From the NCBI RefSeq assembly GCF_001544755.2, contig NZ_FCOF02000009.1, positions 183,269-247,268 on the forward strand: DNA of 64,000 nt, given 5' to 3'. The notes under the pieces are model-generated. The model worked only from the letters and a program-made list of their open reading frames with translations, did no database searches and was not told the DNA's origin. The DNA comes from Caballeronia catudaia (GTDB taxonomy: Bacteria > Pseudomonadota > Gammaproteobacteria > Burkholderiales > Burkholderiaceae). This document shows, piece after piece, positions 28,020 to 37,829 of this stretch. Position numbers and translations under genes: made by a program. Each line of letters begins with the position of its first letter. Within the stretch, counting starts at the first letter, position 1.

Positions 28020-30524
28020 TCAACCCGGAAGACGAATCTGCGCCGCGTCTTTTCCGATGAGCGCCGCCGCCGTCAGCATCTGCTTGCATTGATGCGCGAG
28101 CAGCTTCAGGTCGTGCAATGCATCGGCGGACAGCGACTGGGCGCGCTCGGCATCGACCACCATCTTGTCGAGATCGCGTCGTAGCTCCTTGAGCGCGTCG
28201 GCCTGCGCGAGGGGGGAATCGGGCTGCGGTGCTGCCGGCAGATCGTCCACGGCGCCCGCGAGATTGTCGCGCACGACGCCGAACGTGCGCTGCACCGGTT
28301 CGAAGGGCTGGCCGCCCGCGTCGTTGAGCGATTGCAAAAGCGGCGCGGCGGCGGTGATCTGCGAGGCGAGCACATGGCTCTGTACGAGCAGATCGTTCAA
28401 TTCGGCGACGTACTTTTGCTGCGCCTTCGGCTCCAGCATCATGCGCTGAAACGCCTGCGCGAGATTGGCGAACGCGATGTGCACGTTCTTGCGCGCGAGC
28501 CGATAGCGGAAGTCGCGGTCGAGCGCGGTGGCGGCAACCGTCGCCGCGGCGGACGCGCCCTTGCTCGCCGTAGCCGCCGTGCTTTCCCCGATGCTTACCG
28601 ACGACAACCGTTCCGCCGTCGCGCTCGCGGCTTTCATCGCCGAATCCGCGACGATCGCGGGATCGAGCGGCGGCGTGCCGGCCGACGGCTCGCTGGCCGC
28701 TTCCGCCGTGGCCGCCGCGACCGCCCCCGCGTTCGCATCGGCGAATACGGCCGGCGTTTCAACCGTGGATGAAGACGCCGCGCGAGCTCTCTCGGTCTGG
28801 GCAGCCGGCTTCGCCCGCCACCACCAACTGGCTTCGAGATAGTTGCGCGTCGCGGCGAGCAAGTCCTTCACGAGCTTGCCCATCAGCCGATATTCCCAGT
28901 ACGGAAAAAGATGGCTCGCCGCGATGGCGATCGCGCAGCCGACGACCGTATCGATCGCGCGCTCGCCGATGATCCGCATGCTGCCCGGCGCGAGCAGATG
29001 AAACATCAACAGCACATACGACGATGTGAACACGACACTCGCCGCGTAGTTGAAGAGCAGGAGGCTGTAGCTCATCACCATCGATGCGAACATCACGAAG
29101 AGCAGGATATGCGGCTCCTTCACGAAGAGAATCAGCGCGATGGTCACCGTGCAGCCGATCGCCGTGCCGATGATCCGCTGCGTGTTGCGCTGCTTCGTGA
29201 GCGAGTAGCCCGGCTTCAGAATGATGACGGTGGTCATCACGATCCAGTACGCGTTCGTGAGCGGCAAGAGACGCCCGAGCCAGTATCCGATGCCCACCGC
29301 GATCGTCACGCGCAACGCGTGCCGGAAGCTCGGCGAGGACATCGTGAGATTCGAGAAAATCTGCATGAACGGCACGCGCCGGCTCGAGATGAAGCGCGAC
29401 AACGCGTGGTCGATCTGCACTTCGGTCTCGGTCTGACTCGCGTCGTCGCGCGTGCTGCGGCGCATTTTTTCGATGAGGCGCGTCGCGCTCCACAAGCGCC
29501 TGAACACGGCCGCCGCCGCCGTATACGCTTCTGGATTTTGCTCCGGCAGCCCGTGCTCGCGCATGAGCTCCAGCTCGTATTCGATCGCGCGCAGTTCGGC
29601 CTTCATGCGGATCTGCTTGCCTGCCGGACTGTTCTGGAGAACCGCAAGCCCGATATCTTCGAGGTCAGCGGCGGCCTTGCGCACCAGGTCGCGATAGAAA
29701 ATGAGGACGTCGGAGCCTGCGAAGGTCTTTCTGATGAGCGGATAATCCGTATGCGAGCCGACAAAAAACTCGTGCAGATCCACGACGTTGATGAACAGGT
29801 TGAAGAGCCGCGCGCGCCGCGGATCGAGCTTGCCGCTCTTCACCTTCGGCAGATTGCGCAGCACGATGTCGCGCGCCGCTTCCTGCCGCTCGACGGCCAC
29901 GGCCTGCTTTTCGATCAACTGGCGATAACACTCGTCGAGATCGGCGTCGCCATCGTAGAACTCGGCGCGCGCGAGCAGATACTCCGCACAGCTGAACATG
30001 CTTTCGGCGAGCGCCTGCTGTTCGATGCGGTAGACGAACAGGCGGCTCACGAGCGTCGCCCAGTAGGTGTACCAGAGGCCGCCCACGAGAATCCACGAAG
30101 CGTTGATGAGCGCCTGCATCGGCGTGAAATGCTCTTCGAGCGTGACGACCATCATGAAAAGCGTCGCGAAGCTGATCTGCGGCCAGCGGTTGCCGTACAC
30201 CACGATCAGCGACAGCACGAAAGTCAGCGGCACGATGGTCAGCCAGAGCGTGAGCGGGTGCGCCGTCGCGATGCCCGTTGCAAGCGCCGCAACGAAGCCG
30301 ATGGCCGTGCACGCGAGCATCTCGTTGTGCTTGTGCCGCAGTGGCCCGGGCATGTCGACGACGCACGCGCCGAGCGCGCCGGTCGCGATCGTGAAACCAA
30401 GTTCGCGATTGTGAAAAACGATGAGCATCAGGACGGCGGGCAGCGAGACGCCCAATGCGATGCGCAATCCGCCGAAGAAATACTGGCTGTAAATGAACTT
30501 CCTGATTTCGAACGAATAGCGCAT
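28020..30524 (-). CDS. FUSC-family (YccS/YhfK-like) membrane transporter
   Basis: A large inner-membrane protein of 834 residues in the fusaric-acid-resistance/YccS group, which includes aromatic acid and aryl efflux pumps. The start at 30524 (MRYSFEIRKFIYSQYFFGG) follows AGGAAG; the upstream open frame is unsupported. It has two six-helix halves (HNRELGFTIATGALGACVVD; SFRHALRVTIAVGIGYWLGR then TVIILKPGYSLTKQRNTQRI) separated by a cytoplasmic helical domain. The C-terminal soluble part contains a long Ala/Ser/Thr-rich linker. It is monocistronic, and the substrate is unknown. Confidence 0.88.
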   Translation of the reverse strand: MRYSFEIRKFIYSQYFFGGLRIALGVSLPAVLMLIVFHNRELGFTIATGALGACVVDMPGPLRHKHNEMLACTAIGFVAALATGIATAHPLTLWLTIVPLTFVLSLIVVYGNRWPQISFATLFMMVVTLEEHFTPMQALINASWILVGGLWYTYWATLVSRLFVYRIEQQALAESMFSCAEYLLARAEFYDGDADLDECYRQLIEKQAVAVERQEAARDIVLRNLPKVKSGKLDPRRARLFNLFINVVDLHEFFVGSHTDYPLIRKTFAGSDVLIFYRDLVRKAAADLEDIGLAVLQNSPAGKQIRMKAELRAIEYELELMREHGLPEQNPEAYTAAAAVFRRLWSATRLIEKMRRSTRDDASQTETEVQIDHALSRFISSRRVPFMQIFSNLTMSSPSFRHALRVTIAVGIGYWLGRLLPLTNAYWIVMTTVIILKPGYSLTKQRNTQRIIGTAIGCTVTIALILFVKEPHILLFVMFASMVMSYSLLLFNYAASVVFTSSYVLLMFHLLAPGSMRIIGERAIDTVVGCAIAIAASHLFPYWEYRLMGKLVKDLLAATRNYLEASWWWRAKPAAQTERARAASSSTVETPAVFADANAGAVAAATAEAASEPSAGTPPLDPAIVADSAMKAASATAERLSSVSIGESTAATASKGASAAATVAATALDRDFRYRLARKNVHIAFANLAQAFQRMMLEPKAQQKYVAELNDLLVQSHVLASQITAAAPLLQSLNDAGGQPFEPVQRTFGVVRDNLAGAVDDLPAAPQPDSPLAQADALKELRRDLDKMVVDAERAQSLSADALHDLKLLAHQCKQMLTAAALIGKDAAQIRLPG

Positions 30525-30729
30525 CGACTTCCTGTTTTGACGCTCGTTGATGTTTCGGGGACGAGGCGAGAACGAGTCTAACTCAACTCCCACGGGCTTC
30601 GGACCTCGGCCATTCGGCCAGGTTCTCGGCGTCGCGCATGCTTTGCTATGCTGGCGCCTTGAATCTACAAAGCTTTTCAAATCGCGCTGCGGACGACGTG
30701 TTCCGGGGCCGCATTGCAAGCCATTTTCC

Positions 30730-33700
30730 ATGCTCGAACTCTTCTATTCGAACCGTCACGAGACGCTCGCCGCCGCGCTCTTCGAAGACCTCGACGCCTT
30801 CGCGATGCGCGAGGGCGATCCGTTCGCGCGCGAGGCCGTCATCGTGCCGAGCGCGGCCCTGCGGCGGCGGCTCGAACTCGACATGGCCGAGCGCTTCGGC
30901 ATCTGCGCGAACGTCGATTTCTGTTATCTGGCGCAATGGCTGTGGGCGCAGATCGGCCGCGTGCTGCCGGTGCCCGCGCATTCGCCGTTCGCGCCGGACC
31001 GGCTCGCGTGGCGCTGCTATCGGCTGTTCGAAGACCCGTCGTTCGGCGATTCGGCGCGGCTCTCGACCTATCTCCACGCCGCCGACGACTCCATGCGCTA
31101 TGAACTCGCACGCCGCATCGCGACGGTCTTCGATCACTATCTGACGTATCGGCCGGAGTGGCTCAATCATTGGCAGGCGGGCGGTTCCATTCTTGCGGGC
31201 GGTTCTGGCTCAGGCGTGGAAATCGATACACGCGGTCCGCGCCTCGCGGGCGCCAACGAAATCCAGCGCGAAGACGAACGCTGGCAGGCCGCGCTCTGGC
31301 GCGCGCTGCTCGCCGATCTCGCATTCGATGCGAACGGGGACGCAAAAGACCCGACGCCGCCCGCATACCGCTTTCTCGCCGACGCCCCCAATCTCGACCG
31401 CGACGCCGCCATGCGCGCCCAATGGCCGCGCCGCATCAGCGTGTTCGCGCTGCCGACGATGCCGCCGCTGCATATCGCGCTGTTGCGCGAGCTGTCGCGC
31501 TGGATCGATGTGCGCGTCTACGCGAGCAATCCGTGCCGCGAGTTCTGGTTCGACATCGTGAGCGAGGCGCGCGTCGAGCAACTTGAGCTGAAAGGCGAGG
31601 CGGATTATCAGGAAGTCGGCCATCCGCTGCTCGCGGAATGGGGCCGGCAAACGCAGGCGCAGCTTCACATGCTGCACGAGCTGACCGAGCGCGCGGCGTC
31701 GGGCGAGCGGCAGCTTTTCGAAGCCAATCCCGCGCCGACGTGGCTCGCGCGCGTGCAGAACGGCATTCTCGCGCTCGATCAAGAGAACGCCGAGCCGCAG
31801 CCCGATGAGATCGTCGAGAACGGCATCGAAGTGCATGTGTGTCACAGCCTGTCGCGCCAGCTAGAAGTGCTGCACGACCGATTGCTCGACTGGTTCGACG
31901 AGATCGAAGGGCTGGAGCCGTCGGACGTGCTCGTGGCGTTTCCCGATCTCGCGGTGGCGGGGCCGCTCATCGACGGCATTTTCGGCACGGCGCCCACGGG
32001 AGCGAGCAACGAGCGGCGGCGCATTCCGTATCGCATCACGGGCCTGCCGCCGTCACAGGCGAATCCCGTCGCGCGCGCGCTCATCGACTGGCTCGCGCTC
32101 ACCGAGCGCGGCGTCGGCGCGCCGGAACTCGTCGAATGGCTGCGCGTGGATGCGATCGCGGCGCGCTACGGCATCGACGCCATCGCGCTCGAAACGGCGC
32201 AGGCGTGGCTCGCGGCCGCGGGCGCGCGGCGCGGCCTGCGTCCCGATGAAGTCACCGAAGAGCACGTGCCCGCGGCCCGCCACACGTTCGCCGATGCCCT
32301 CACGCGCCTCTATCTCGGCTACGCGCTGCCGGAGGGCGGCGCGCCGGTCGCGGAGTGGCTGCCGATCGAAGGCGCGAACGGCTCGGACGCCGAGTTGCTC
32401 GGCCGTCTCACGCGTTTCGTCGACGATATCGACGCGTTCGCCGTGCGCATCGCGACGCCGCGCACGGCGCGCGCCTGGGGCGATCTGCTGCTCGATGCGC
32501 TGGAACGTTTCTTCGATGCCGGCGTCGCCTTCACCGATTCGATCGGCGACGTGCGCGGCGCGATCGATGCGCTCGTCGTCGCGATGCACGAGGGCGCGGG
32601 CGATACCGAAGTGTCGGCGGCGGTGATCCGCACCGCGCTCACCGATACGCTCGACGATCCCGCGCGCGGCGGCGTGCCGTGGGGCGGCGTCACGTTCTCG
32701 TCGCTGACGAGCCTGCGCGGCTTGCCGTATCGCGTCGTGTGCCTGCTCGGCATGGACGACGGCATGCTGCCGAGCCTGACGCGCGCCGACGAGTTCGACC
32801 TGATGGCGCGCTTTTCCAGACTCGGCGACCGGCAGCGCCGCGACGACGAGCGCAACCTGTTTCTCGATCTCCTGCTCGCCGCACGCGACCGGCTGATGAT
32901 CGCGTACACGGGGCGCAGCATCCGCGACAACGCCGTGCTGCCGCCCGCCGCGCTCATCGACGAGCTGCTCGACTATCTGGCGAAGTCCGTCGCAGGCAAG
33001 CATGCGGCGCCGGAAGAACTGGCGAAAGCGCGTGCGAGCTTCGTATTCGAGCATCCGCTGCAGCCTTATGCGCCCGACTATTTTCGTGATGACGGCCGGC
33101 TCTTCACCTACGAGCCCGAGCGCGCCGAACTCGCGCGCGCGCTGGAATCGGGCAAGACACAGCCCGTCGCGCCGTTCTTCTCCGCGCCCTTGCCGCAGGA
33201 AGACGAGGTGCAGACGATCGCGTTCGACGACTTCGTGCGCTTCTGGCGGCATCCCGCGCGAGCGCTTCTGCGCGACAGGCTCGGCATCGCGCTCGTCGAT
33301 GCCGAAGCCGAGCTCGACGATACCGAGCCGTTCGAACTGGGCTTCCCGGGCCGCGACGCGCTCGCCGCGCGCGTGCTGCCCGCGCTGCTCGACCCCGCCG
33401 GTGACAACGATCGCGCCGCGCGCGAACGCGCGAGACGTGTCGCCCGCGCGAGTCCGGAAATGCCCGGCGGCGCGACGGGCGGCGTGTGGCAGGCGCGCGA
33501 GCTGCACGCGCTCGGTCAGCTGGCGGAGCGCGTGCGCGCGTCGACGGCGGCGGGCATCGGGCGTCTGCCGTTCGCGCTCGATCTCACGCCGCGCTGGCCG
33601 GACACGGAAAACTTCGCGCTCTTCGGGGCGTACGACGATGCGCTCGTCGACCTTCGTCCGCTGACGCTCGTCGGCACGCTCAACGCGCTGACGCCGCAAG

Positions 33701-34137
33701 CGCAGGTGATCTATCGCTACGACGCGCCTCGCGCGCGCGATTATCTGTCGGCGTGGCTCGCGCATCTCGCGTATTGCGCGGCGCTGCCGCTCGGCCCGCG
33801 CCGCACGGTCTGGCACGGGCGCGGCTCGCAGGCGGCGGATTTCGAGCTCACGCCCGTCGCCGATCCGCTCGCGCATCTCGCCGCGCTCGCGGCGCTCTAT
33901 CGCGCGGGGCGGCGCATGCCGCTCAGGTTCTTTCCGAAAAGCGCGTGGCTCAAGGTGAAGGAGGGCGATTCGAAAGCGCAAGGCGCGTGGGAGTCGGAAC
34001 GCACGCGCGCCGAATCCGACGATCCGGTGTTGCGCATCGCATTCCGCGGCGCGAATCTCGCACTCGACGACGCCTTCGCCGCGCTCGCGCGCATCGTCTT
34101 CGAGCCGCTCAAGCAGCATCTGCGGAGCGGCGCATGA
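30730..34137 (+). CDS. recC: Exodeoxyribonuclease V gamma subunit RecC
   Basis: RecC is the scaffold and Chi-reading subunit of the RecBCD helicase-nuclease that processes double-strand ends. The start at 30730 (MLELFYSNRHETLAAALFED) gives 1135 residues, a normal length; the open frame upstream is not conserved. Recognisable blocks are VPSAALRRRLELDMAERFGI, VDFCYLAQWLWAQIG, ISVFALPTMPPLHIALLREL and VTFSSLTSLRGLPYRVVCLL. The ATG of recB overlaps its TGA (ATGA), so recC-recB-recD are translationally coupled in this order. Confidence 0.95.
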   Translation: MLELFYSNRHETLAAALFEDLDAFAMREGDPFAREAVIVPSAALRRRLELDMAERFGICANVDFCYLAQWLWAQIGRVLPVPAHSPFAPDRLAWRCYRLFEDPSFGDSARLSTYLHAADDSMRYELARRIATVFDHYLTYRPEWLNHWQAGGSILAGGSGSGVEIDTRGPRLAGANEIQREDERWQAALWRALLADLAFDANGDAKDPTPPAYRFLADAPNLDRDAAMRAQWPRRISVFALPTMPPLHIALLRELSRWIDVRVYASNPCREFWFDIVSEARVEQLELKGEADYQEVGHPLLAEWGRQTQAQLHMLHELTERAASGERQLFEANPAPTWLARVQNGILALDQENAEPQPDEIVENGIEVHVCHSLSRQLEVLHDRLLDWFDEIEGLEPSDVLVAFPDLAVAGPLIDGIFGTAPTGASNERRRIPYRITGLPPSQANPVARALIDWLALTERGVGAPELVEWLRVDAIAARYGIDAIALETAQAWLAAAGARRGLRPDEVTEEHVPAARHTFADALTRLYLGYALPEGGAPVAEWLPIEGANGSDAELLGRLTRFVDDIDAFAVRIATPRTARAWGDLLLDALERFFDAGVAFTDSIGDVRGAIDALVVAMHEGAGDTEVSAAVIRTALTDTLDDPARGGVPWGGVTFSSLTSLRGLPYRVVCLLGMDDGMLPSLTRADEFDLMARFSRLGDRQRRDDERNLFLDLLLAARDRLMIAYTGRSIRDNAVLPPAALIDELLDYLAKSVAGKHAAPEELAKARASFVFEHPLQPYAPDYFRDDGRLFTYEPERAELARALESGKTQPVAPFFSAPLPQEDEVQTIAFDDFVRFWRHPARALLRDRLGIALVDAEAELDDTEPFELGFPGRDALAARVLPALLDPAGDNDRAARERARRVARASPEMPGGATGGVWQARELHALGQLAERVRASTAAGIGRLPFALDLTPRWPDTENFALFGAYDDALVDLRPLTLVGTLNALTPQAQVIYRYDAPRARDYLSAWLAHLAYCAALPLGPRRTVWHGRGSQAADFELTPVADPLAHLAALAALYRAGRRMPLRFFPKSAWLKVKEGDSKAQGAWESERTRAESDDPVLRIAFRGANLALDDAFAALARIVFEPLKQHLRSGA

Positions 34138-37100
34138 CAACATTCCTGGATAACAACGCAGTGCAGGAACTCGACGTCTTCTCTTGCGCGCTCGACGGCG
34201 TGAACCAGATCGAGGCTTCCGCCGGCACGGGCAAGACCTGGAACATCTGCGCGCTCTACGTGCGCCTGTTGCTCGAAAAGCGTCTGTCCGTCGAGCAGAT
34301 TCTCGTCGTGACGTTCACGAAGGCCGCGACCGCCGAGCTGCACGAACGCATCCGCTCGCGGCTCGCGGGTGTCGCGCATGCGATCGAAAACGGCGACGCC
34401 GCCGGCGATCCGTTCATCGAGCAGCTTTTCGACACGACGCTCGCCGATCTCGATGCCGGCGAAGCCGCGAAGCGCCTGCGCATCGCGGTGTCCACGTTCG
34501 ATCAGGCCGCGATCCACACGATTCACGCGTTCTGCCAACGCGCGCTGCAGGAAGCGCCGTTCGCCGCCGCGATGCCGTTCGCATTCGACATGGAAGCCGA
34601 CGACAGCGCGCTGCGCTTCGAGCTCGCGGCCGACTTCTGGCGCGAGCGCGTCGAGCCCGTGGCGGCGCGCACGCCGTCGTTCGCGTCGTGGCTCGTCGCG
34701 AAAGGCGCGGGCCCGGCGTCGCTCGATGCGCAACTCGCGCGGCGCCTGAAAAAGCCTTTGGCCGCGCTTCGTTTCGGCGACACCAGCGCGGCGGAGGCGG
34801 CCGACATGCAGGCGCTCTTCGACGACGCCTGCGCGCTGTGGAACGCGGAGCGCGACACCATCGTCAAGCTGCTCGCCGACGCTCAGGGCGCGCTCAAAGG
34901 CAACAGCTACAGCACGAAGATCATCGGCGAGGCCATCGACGCATGGACCGCGTATTTCGCCGACAGCGACTGTCACGCGCCGCCGCCCGAACGCGCGCTC
35001 AAGCTCACGGCCACCGCGCTCGCGAAGGGCACGAAGCTCAAGAACACGCCACCCATGCACGCGTTCTTCGAACAGGCCGAAGCGCTTGCCGCGTCCGCCG
35101 CCGCCGCCGAGGCGTCGCAGAGCGCGATGTGGCTTGATGTCGTGCGCGAATGGCTCGATCATGCGCCCGCGGAACTCGCCTCGCGCAAGCGCGCGCGCCG
35201 CGTCGTTTCGTTCGACGATCTGCTGTCGAACCTGCATCACGCGCTCGTCAAACATGCGTGGCTCGCCGAGGCGTTGCGCGCGCGTTATCCGGCTGCGCTC
35301 ATCGACGAATTCCAGGACACGGACCCGCTGCAATACGCGATCTTCAACCGTGTGTTCGCGCCGCACGGGCCGCTCTTTCTCGTCGGCGATCCGAAGCAGG
35401 CGATCTACAGTTTCCGCGCCGCCGATCTGCACACCTATCTCGCCGCGCGCGACGGCGCGAGCGCGCGCTACACGCTCGCGGTCAATCAGCGCTCGACGCC
35501 GCCGATCATCGAGGCGTGCAACCGCTTGTTCGAAGCGAATGCGAAGGCCTTCATCCTCGACGGGCTGGACTATCAGCCGGTGCGCGCGGGCACCCGCAAG
35601 CGCGGGCCGTTCATCGACGACACGCCCGCCGCGGCCTATTCGGACATCGCGGATTTTTGCGTCTGGATGCTCCCGCACGGCGAATCGGCGCTGTCGAAAA
35701 CCAATGCGCAGCGCGATGCCGCCGAAGCCTGCGCCGCCGAAATCGCGCGGCTTTTGCGTGGCGCGCAGCGCGGTGAAGTGCGAATCGGCGACGAGGCGCT
35801 GTCGGCGGGCGATATCGCCGTGCTCGTGCAGACGCACCGGCAGGGGAGCCTCGTCAAGCGCGTGCTCGCCGCGTGGGGCATCGGCAGCGTGGAGCTCGCG
35901 CAGGCGTCGGTGTTCGGTTCGCCCGACGCCGAGCAGATCGAGCGCGTGCTCGCCGCCATCGACACGCCCGGCGACCTGCGCCGCCTGCGCGCCGCGCTCG
36001 CCACCGACTGGTTCGGGCTCGACGCCGCCGCGCTCTGGCGGCTCGAACATGCGGACGCGGCCGATCCGCACGGCGAGCCGATCGATTCGACGAGCTGGGT
36101 CGAGCGCTTCTCGCGCTATCGCACGATCTGGCACGAACGCGGTTTCGCGGTGATGTGGCGCACGCTCGCGCGCGAGCTGTCGATCGCGACGCGTCTCGTC
36201 GCGCGGCCCGATGGCGAGCGCCGGCTCACGAACGTGAATCATCTGGCGGAGCTTCTGCAGGCGCGTTGCGCGGAACAGCCGGGCATCGCGCCGACGCTGC
36301 GCTGGCTCGCCGCGCAACGCGAGCGGCAAGGCGGCGGCGAGGAAGCGCAACTGCGTCTCGAATCCGACCGCAATCTCGTGCAGATCGTGACCGTGCACAA
36401 GTCGAAGGGGCTGGAATATGCCGTCGTGTTCTGTCCGTTCCTGAACGATGGCGCGTCGCGCGATGCGTCCGGATCGGGCCTGCCCGACGCACGCGAATAT
36501 CACGACGATGCGGGCGTCGCCGTGCTGCATTACGGCATCGAAGGCGACGAGGACGATCACGTGAGCGCGGCCATCGCGCGCGAGCAGGCGGCCGAGCGCG
36601 CGCGTCTCGTATATGTCGCGCTGACGCGGGCGGTGTTTCGTTGTTACGTGGTCGCGGGCTTTTACCTTTCGAACCGGTCGACAAAAGAGTCGCGCCGCAG
36701 CGTGCTCAACTGGCTCGCCGCGGGCGGCGGCCGCGAGTTCGACGGATTCTGCAAGGAGCCGCCGGAGGACGCGGACATCGTCGCGGCGTGGCACGCGCTC
36801 GCGGCGAAAGCGGACGGCGCCATCGGCATCGCGCCGCTGCCGGTGATCGACATGCGCGAGCCGCTCGCCGCCGATACCTCGAACGAACACGAGATCGCCG
36901 CGCGCACGAATCAAAGGATTTTGCGCGATCGCTGGCGCATGGCGAGCTTCAGTTCGCTGATCGCCGCCGGCGCGCGCGACGAGGCGAATCAGGCGCATCC
37001 CGCCGAAGCGCGTCCCGATCACGACGAGCTCGCCGCGCTCAAGGACGATGCGCGCGCGCAAGCGTCCGCAAAGAACGAGACGCCGCTCGCCGACGACGAC

Positions 37101-37829
37101 ATCCTCGCGTTTCCGCGCGGCGCGGCGGCGGGCGAATGCCTGCATCGCATGTACGAGCTTGCCGATTTCACGGAGCCGTCGGGCTGGGCGGCGGCCGTCG
37201 AGCGCGCGCTGCACGAGCATCCGACGCCCGCGCCCGAAGCGCTCGCGCCGCGTCTGCGTCCGATGATGCTGCGGCTCCTCGCCGATACCGTCGCGACTGA
37301 AATCTCGCCGGGCATGCGGCTGCACAGCATCGCGATGACGCGCCGCATGAACGAGCTGGAGTTTCTTTTTCCTGCCGAAGCGCTCGATTTCACCGCGTTG
37401 CGGCGCTTGCTCGCGGCGCACGGCTTTCCCGATGTCGCGCTGGAGTCCGGCGCGCTGCGCGGGTTCATCAAGGGATTCGTCGACATGATCGTCGAGCACG
37501 ACGGGCGTTACTGGATCATCGACTGGAAGTCGAATCATCTGGGCGACGCCGCCTCCGACTACGCCGCCGCGCCGCTCGCCGTCGCGATGGCGGAGCACGC
37601 GTATCACCTTCAGGCGCTCGTGTATGTGGTCGCGCTGCATCGCTATTTGCGCGCGCGCTTGCCCGACTACGCGTACGACGCGCATATCGGCGGCTATCTG
37701 TATCTCTTCGTGCGGGGCGTGCGTCCCGATTGGCGCGATGGCGATGCAGCGAGCGGCGTGCATAGCGGGCGGCCGTCGCTCGAACTGGTCGAGGCGCTCG
37801 ATCGGCTGATGGCGGGAGGCGCGGCATGA
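34134..37829 (+). CDS. recB: Exodeoxyribonuclease V beta subunit RecB
   Basis: RecB is the 3'-to-5' helicase plus nuclease subunit, 1231 residues from the ATG at 34134. Helicase motifs are present: Walker A QIEASAGTGKTWN, VVTFTKAATAELHERI, ALIDEFQDTDPLQYAIF, FLVGDPKQAIYSFRAADLHT, TVHKSKGLEYAVVFCP and LVYVALTRAVFRCYV. The C-terminal nuclease motif is intact (GFVDMIVEHDGRYWIIDWKS). Both ends overlap its neighbours by ATGA. The longest frame extends back into recC and is artefactual there. Confidence 0.96.
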   Translation: MTTFLDNNAVQELDVFSCALDGVNQIEASAGTGKTWNICALYVRLLLEKRLSVEQILVVTFTKAATAELHERIRSRLAGVAHAIENGDAAGDPFIEQLFDTTLADLDAGEAAKRLRIAVSTFDQAAIHTIHAFCQRALQEAPFAAAMPFAFDMEADDSALRFELAADFWRERVEPVAARTPSFASWLVAKGAGPASLDAQLARRLKKPLAALRFGDTSAAEAADMQALFDDACALWNAERDTIVKLLADAQGALKGNSYSTKIIGEAIDAWTAYFADSDCHAPPPERALKLTATALAKGTKLKNTPPMHAFFEQAEALAASAAAAEASQSAMWLDVVREWLDHAPAELASRKRARRVVSFDDLLSNLHHALVKHAWLAEALRARYPAALIDEFQDTDPLQYAIFNRVFAPHGPLFLVGDPKQAIYSFRAADLHTYLAARDGASARYTLAVNQRSTPPIIEACNRLFEANAKAFILDGLDYQPVRAGTRKRGPFIDDTPAAAYSDIADFCVWMLPHGESALSKTNAQRDAAEACAAEIARLLRGAQRGEVRIGDEALSAGDIAVLVQTHRQGSLVKRVLAAWGIGSVELAQASVFGSPDAEQIERVLAAIDTPGDLRRLRAALATDWFGLDAAALWRLEHADAADPHGEPIDSTSWVERFSRYRTIWHERGFAVMWRTLARELSIATRLVARPDGERRLTNVNHLAELLQARCAEQPGIAPTLRWLAAQRERQGGGEEAQLRLESDRNLVQIVTVHKSKGLEYAVVFCPFLNDGASRDASGSGLPDAREYHDDAGVAVLHYGIEGDEDDHVSAAIAREQAAERARLVYVALTRAVFRCYVVAGFYLSNRSTKESRRSVLNWLAAGGGREFDGFCKEPPEDADIVAAWHALAAKADGAIGIAPLPVIDMREPLAADTSNEHEIAARTNQRILRDRWRMASFSSLIAAGARDEANQAHPAEARPDHDELAALKDDARAQASAKNETPLADDDILAFPRGAAAGECLHRMYELADFTEPSGWAAAVERALHEHPTPAPEALAPRLRPMMLRLLADTVATEISPGMRLHSIAMTRRMNELEFLFPAEALDFTALRRLLAAHGFPDVALESGALRGFIKGFVDMIVEHDGRYWIIDWKSNHLGDAASDYAAAPLAVAMAEHAYHLQALVYVVALHRYLRARLPDYAYDAHIGGYLYLFVRGVRPDWRDGDAASGVHSGRPSLELVEALDRLMAGGAA

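Noticed and set aside
28911..30581. 556-codon plus-strand open frame opposite the FUSC transporter
   Set aside because: Off-frame composition and no ribosome-binding site; the minus-strand protein has clear membrane helices and family motifs.
33897..37763. Very long minus-strand open frame (over 1200 codons) opposite recB
   Set aside because: It is Arg/His-rich, lacks motifs and lies fully antisense to recB/recC, which carry all family motifs. This is a GC-bias artefact.
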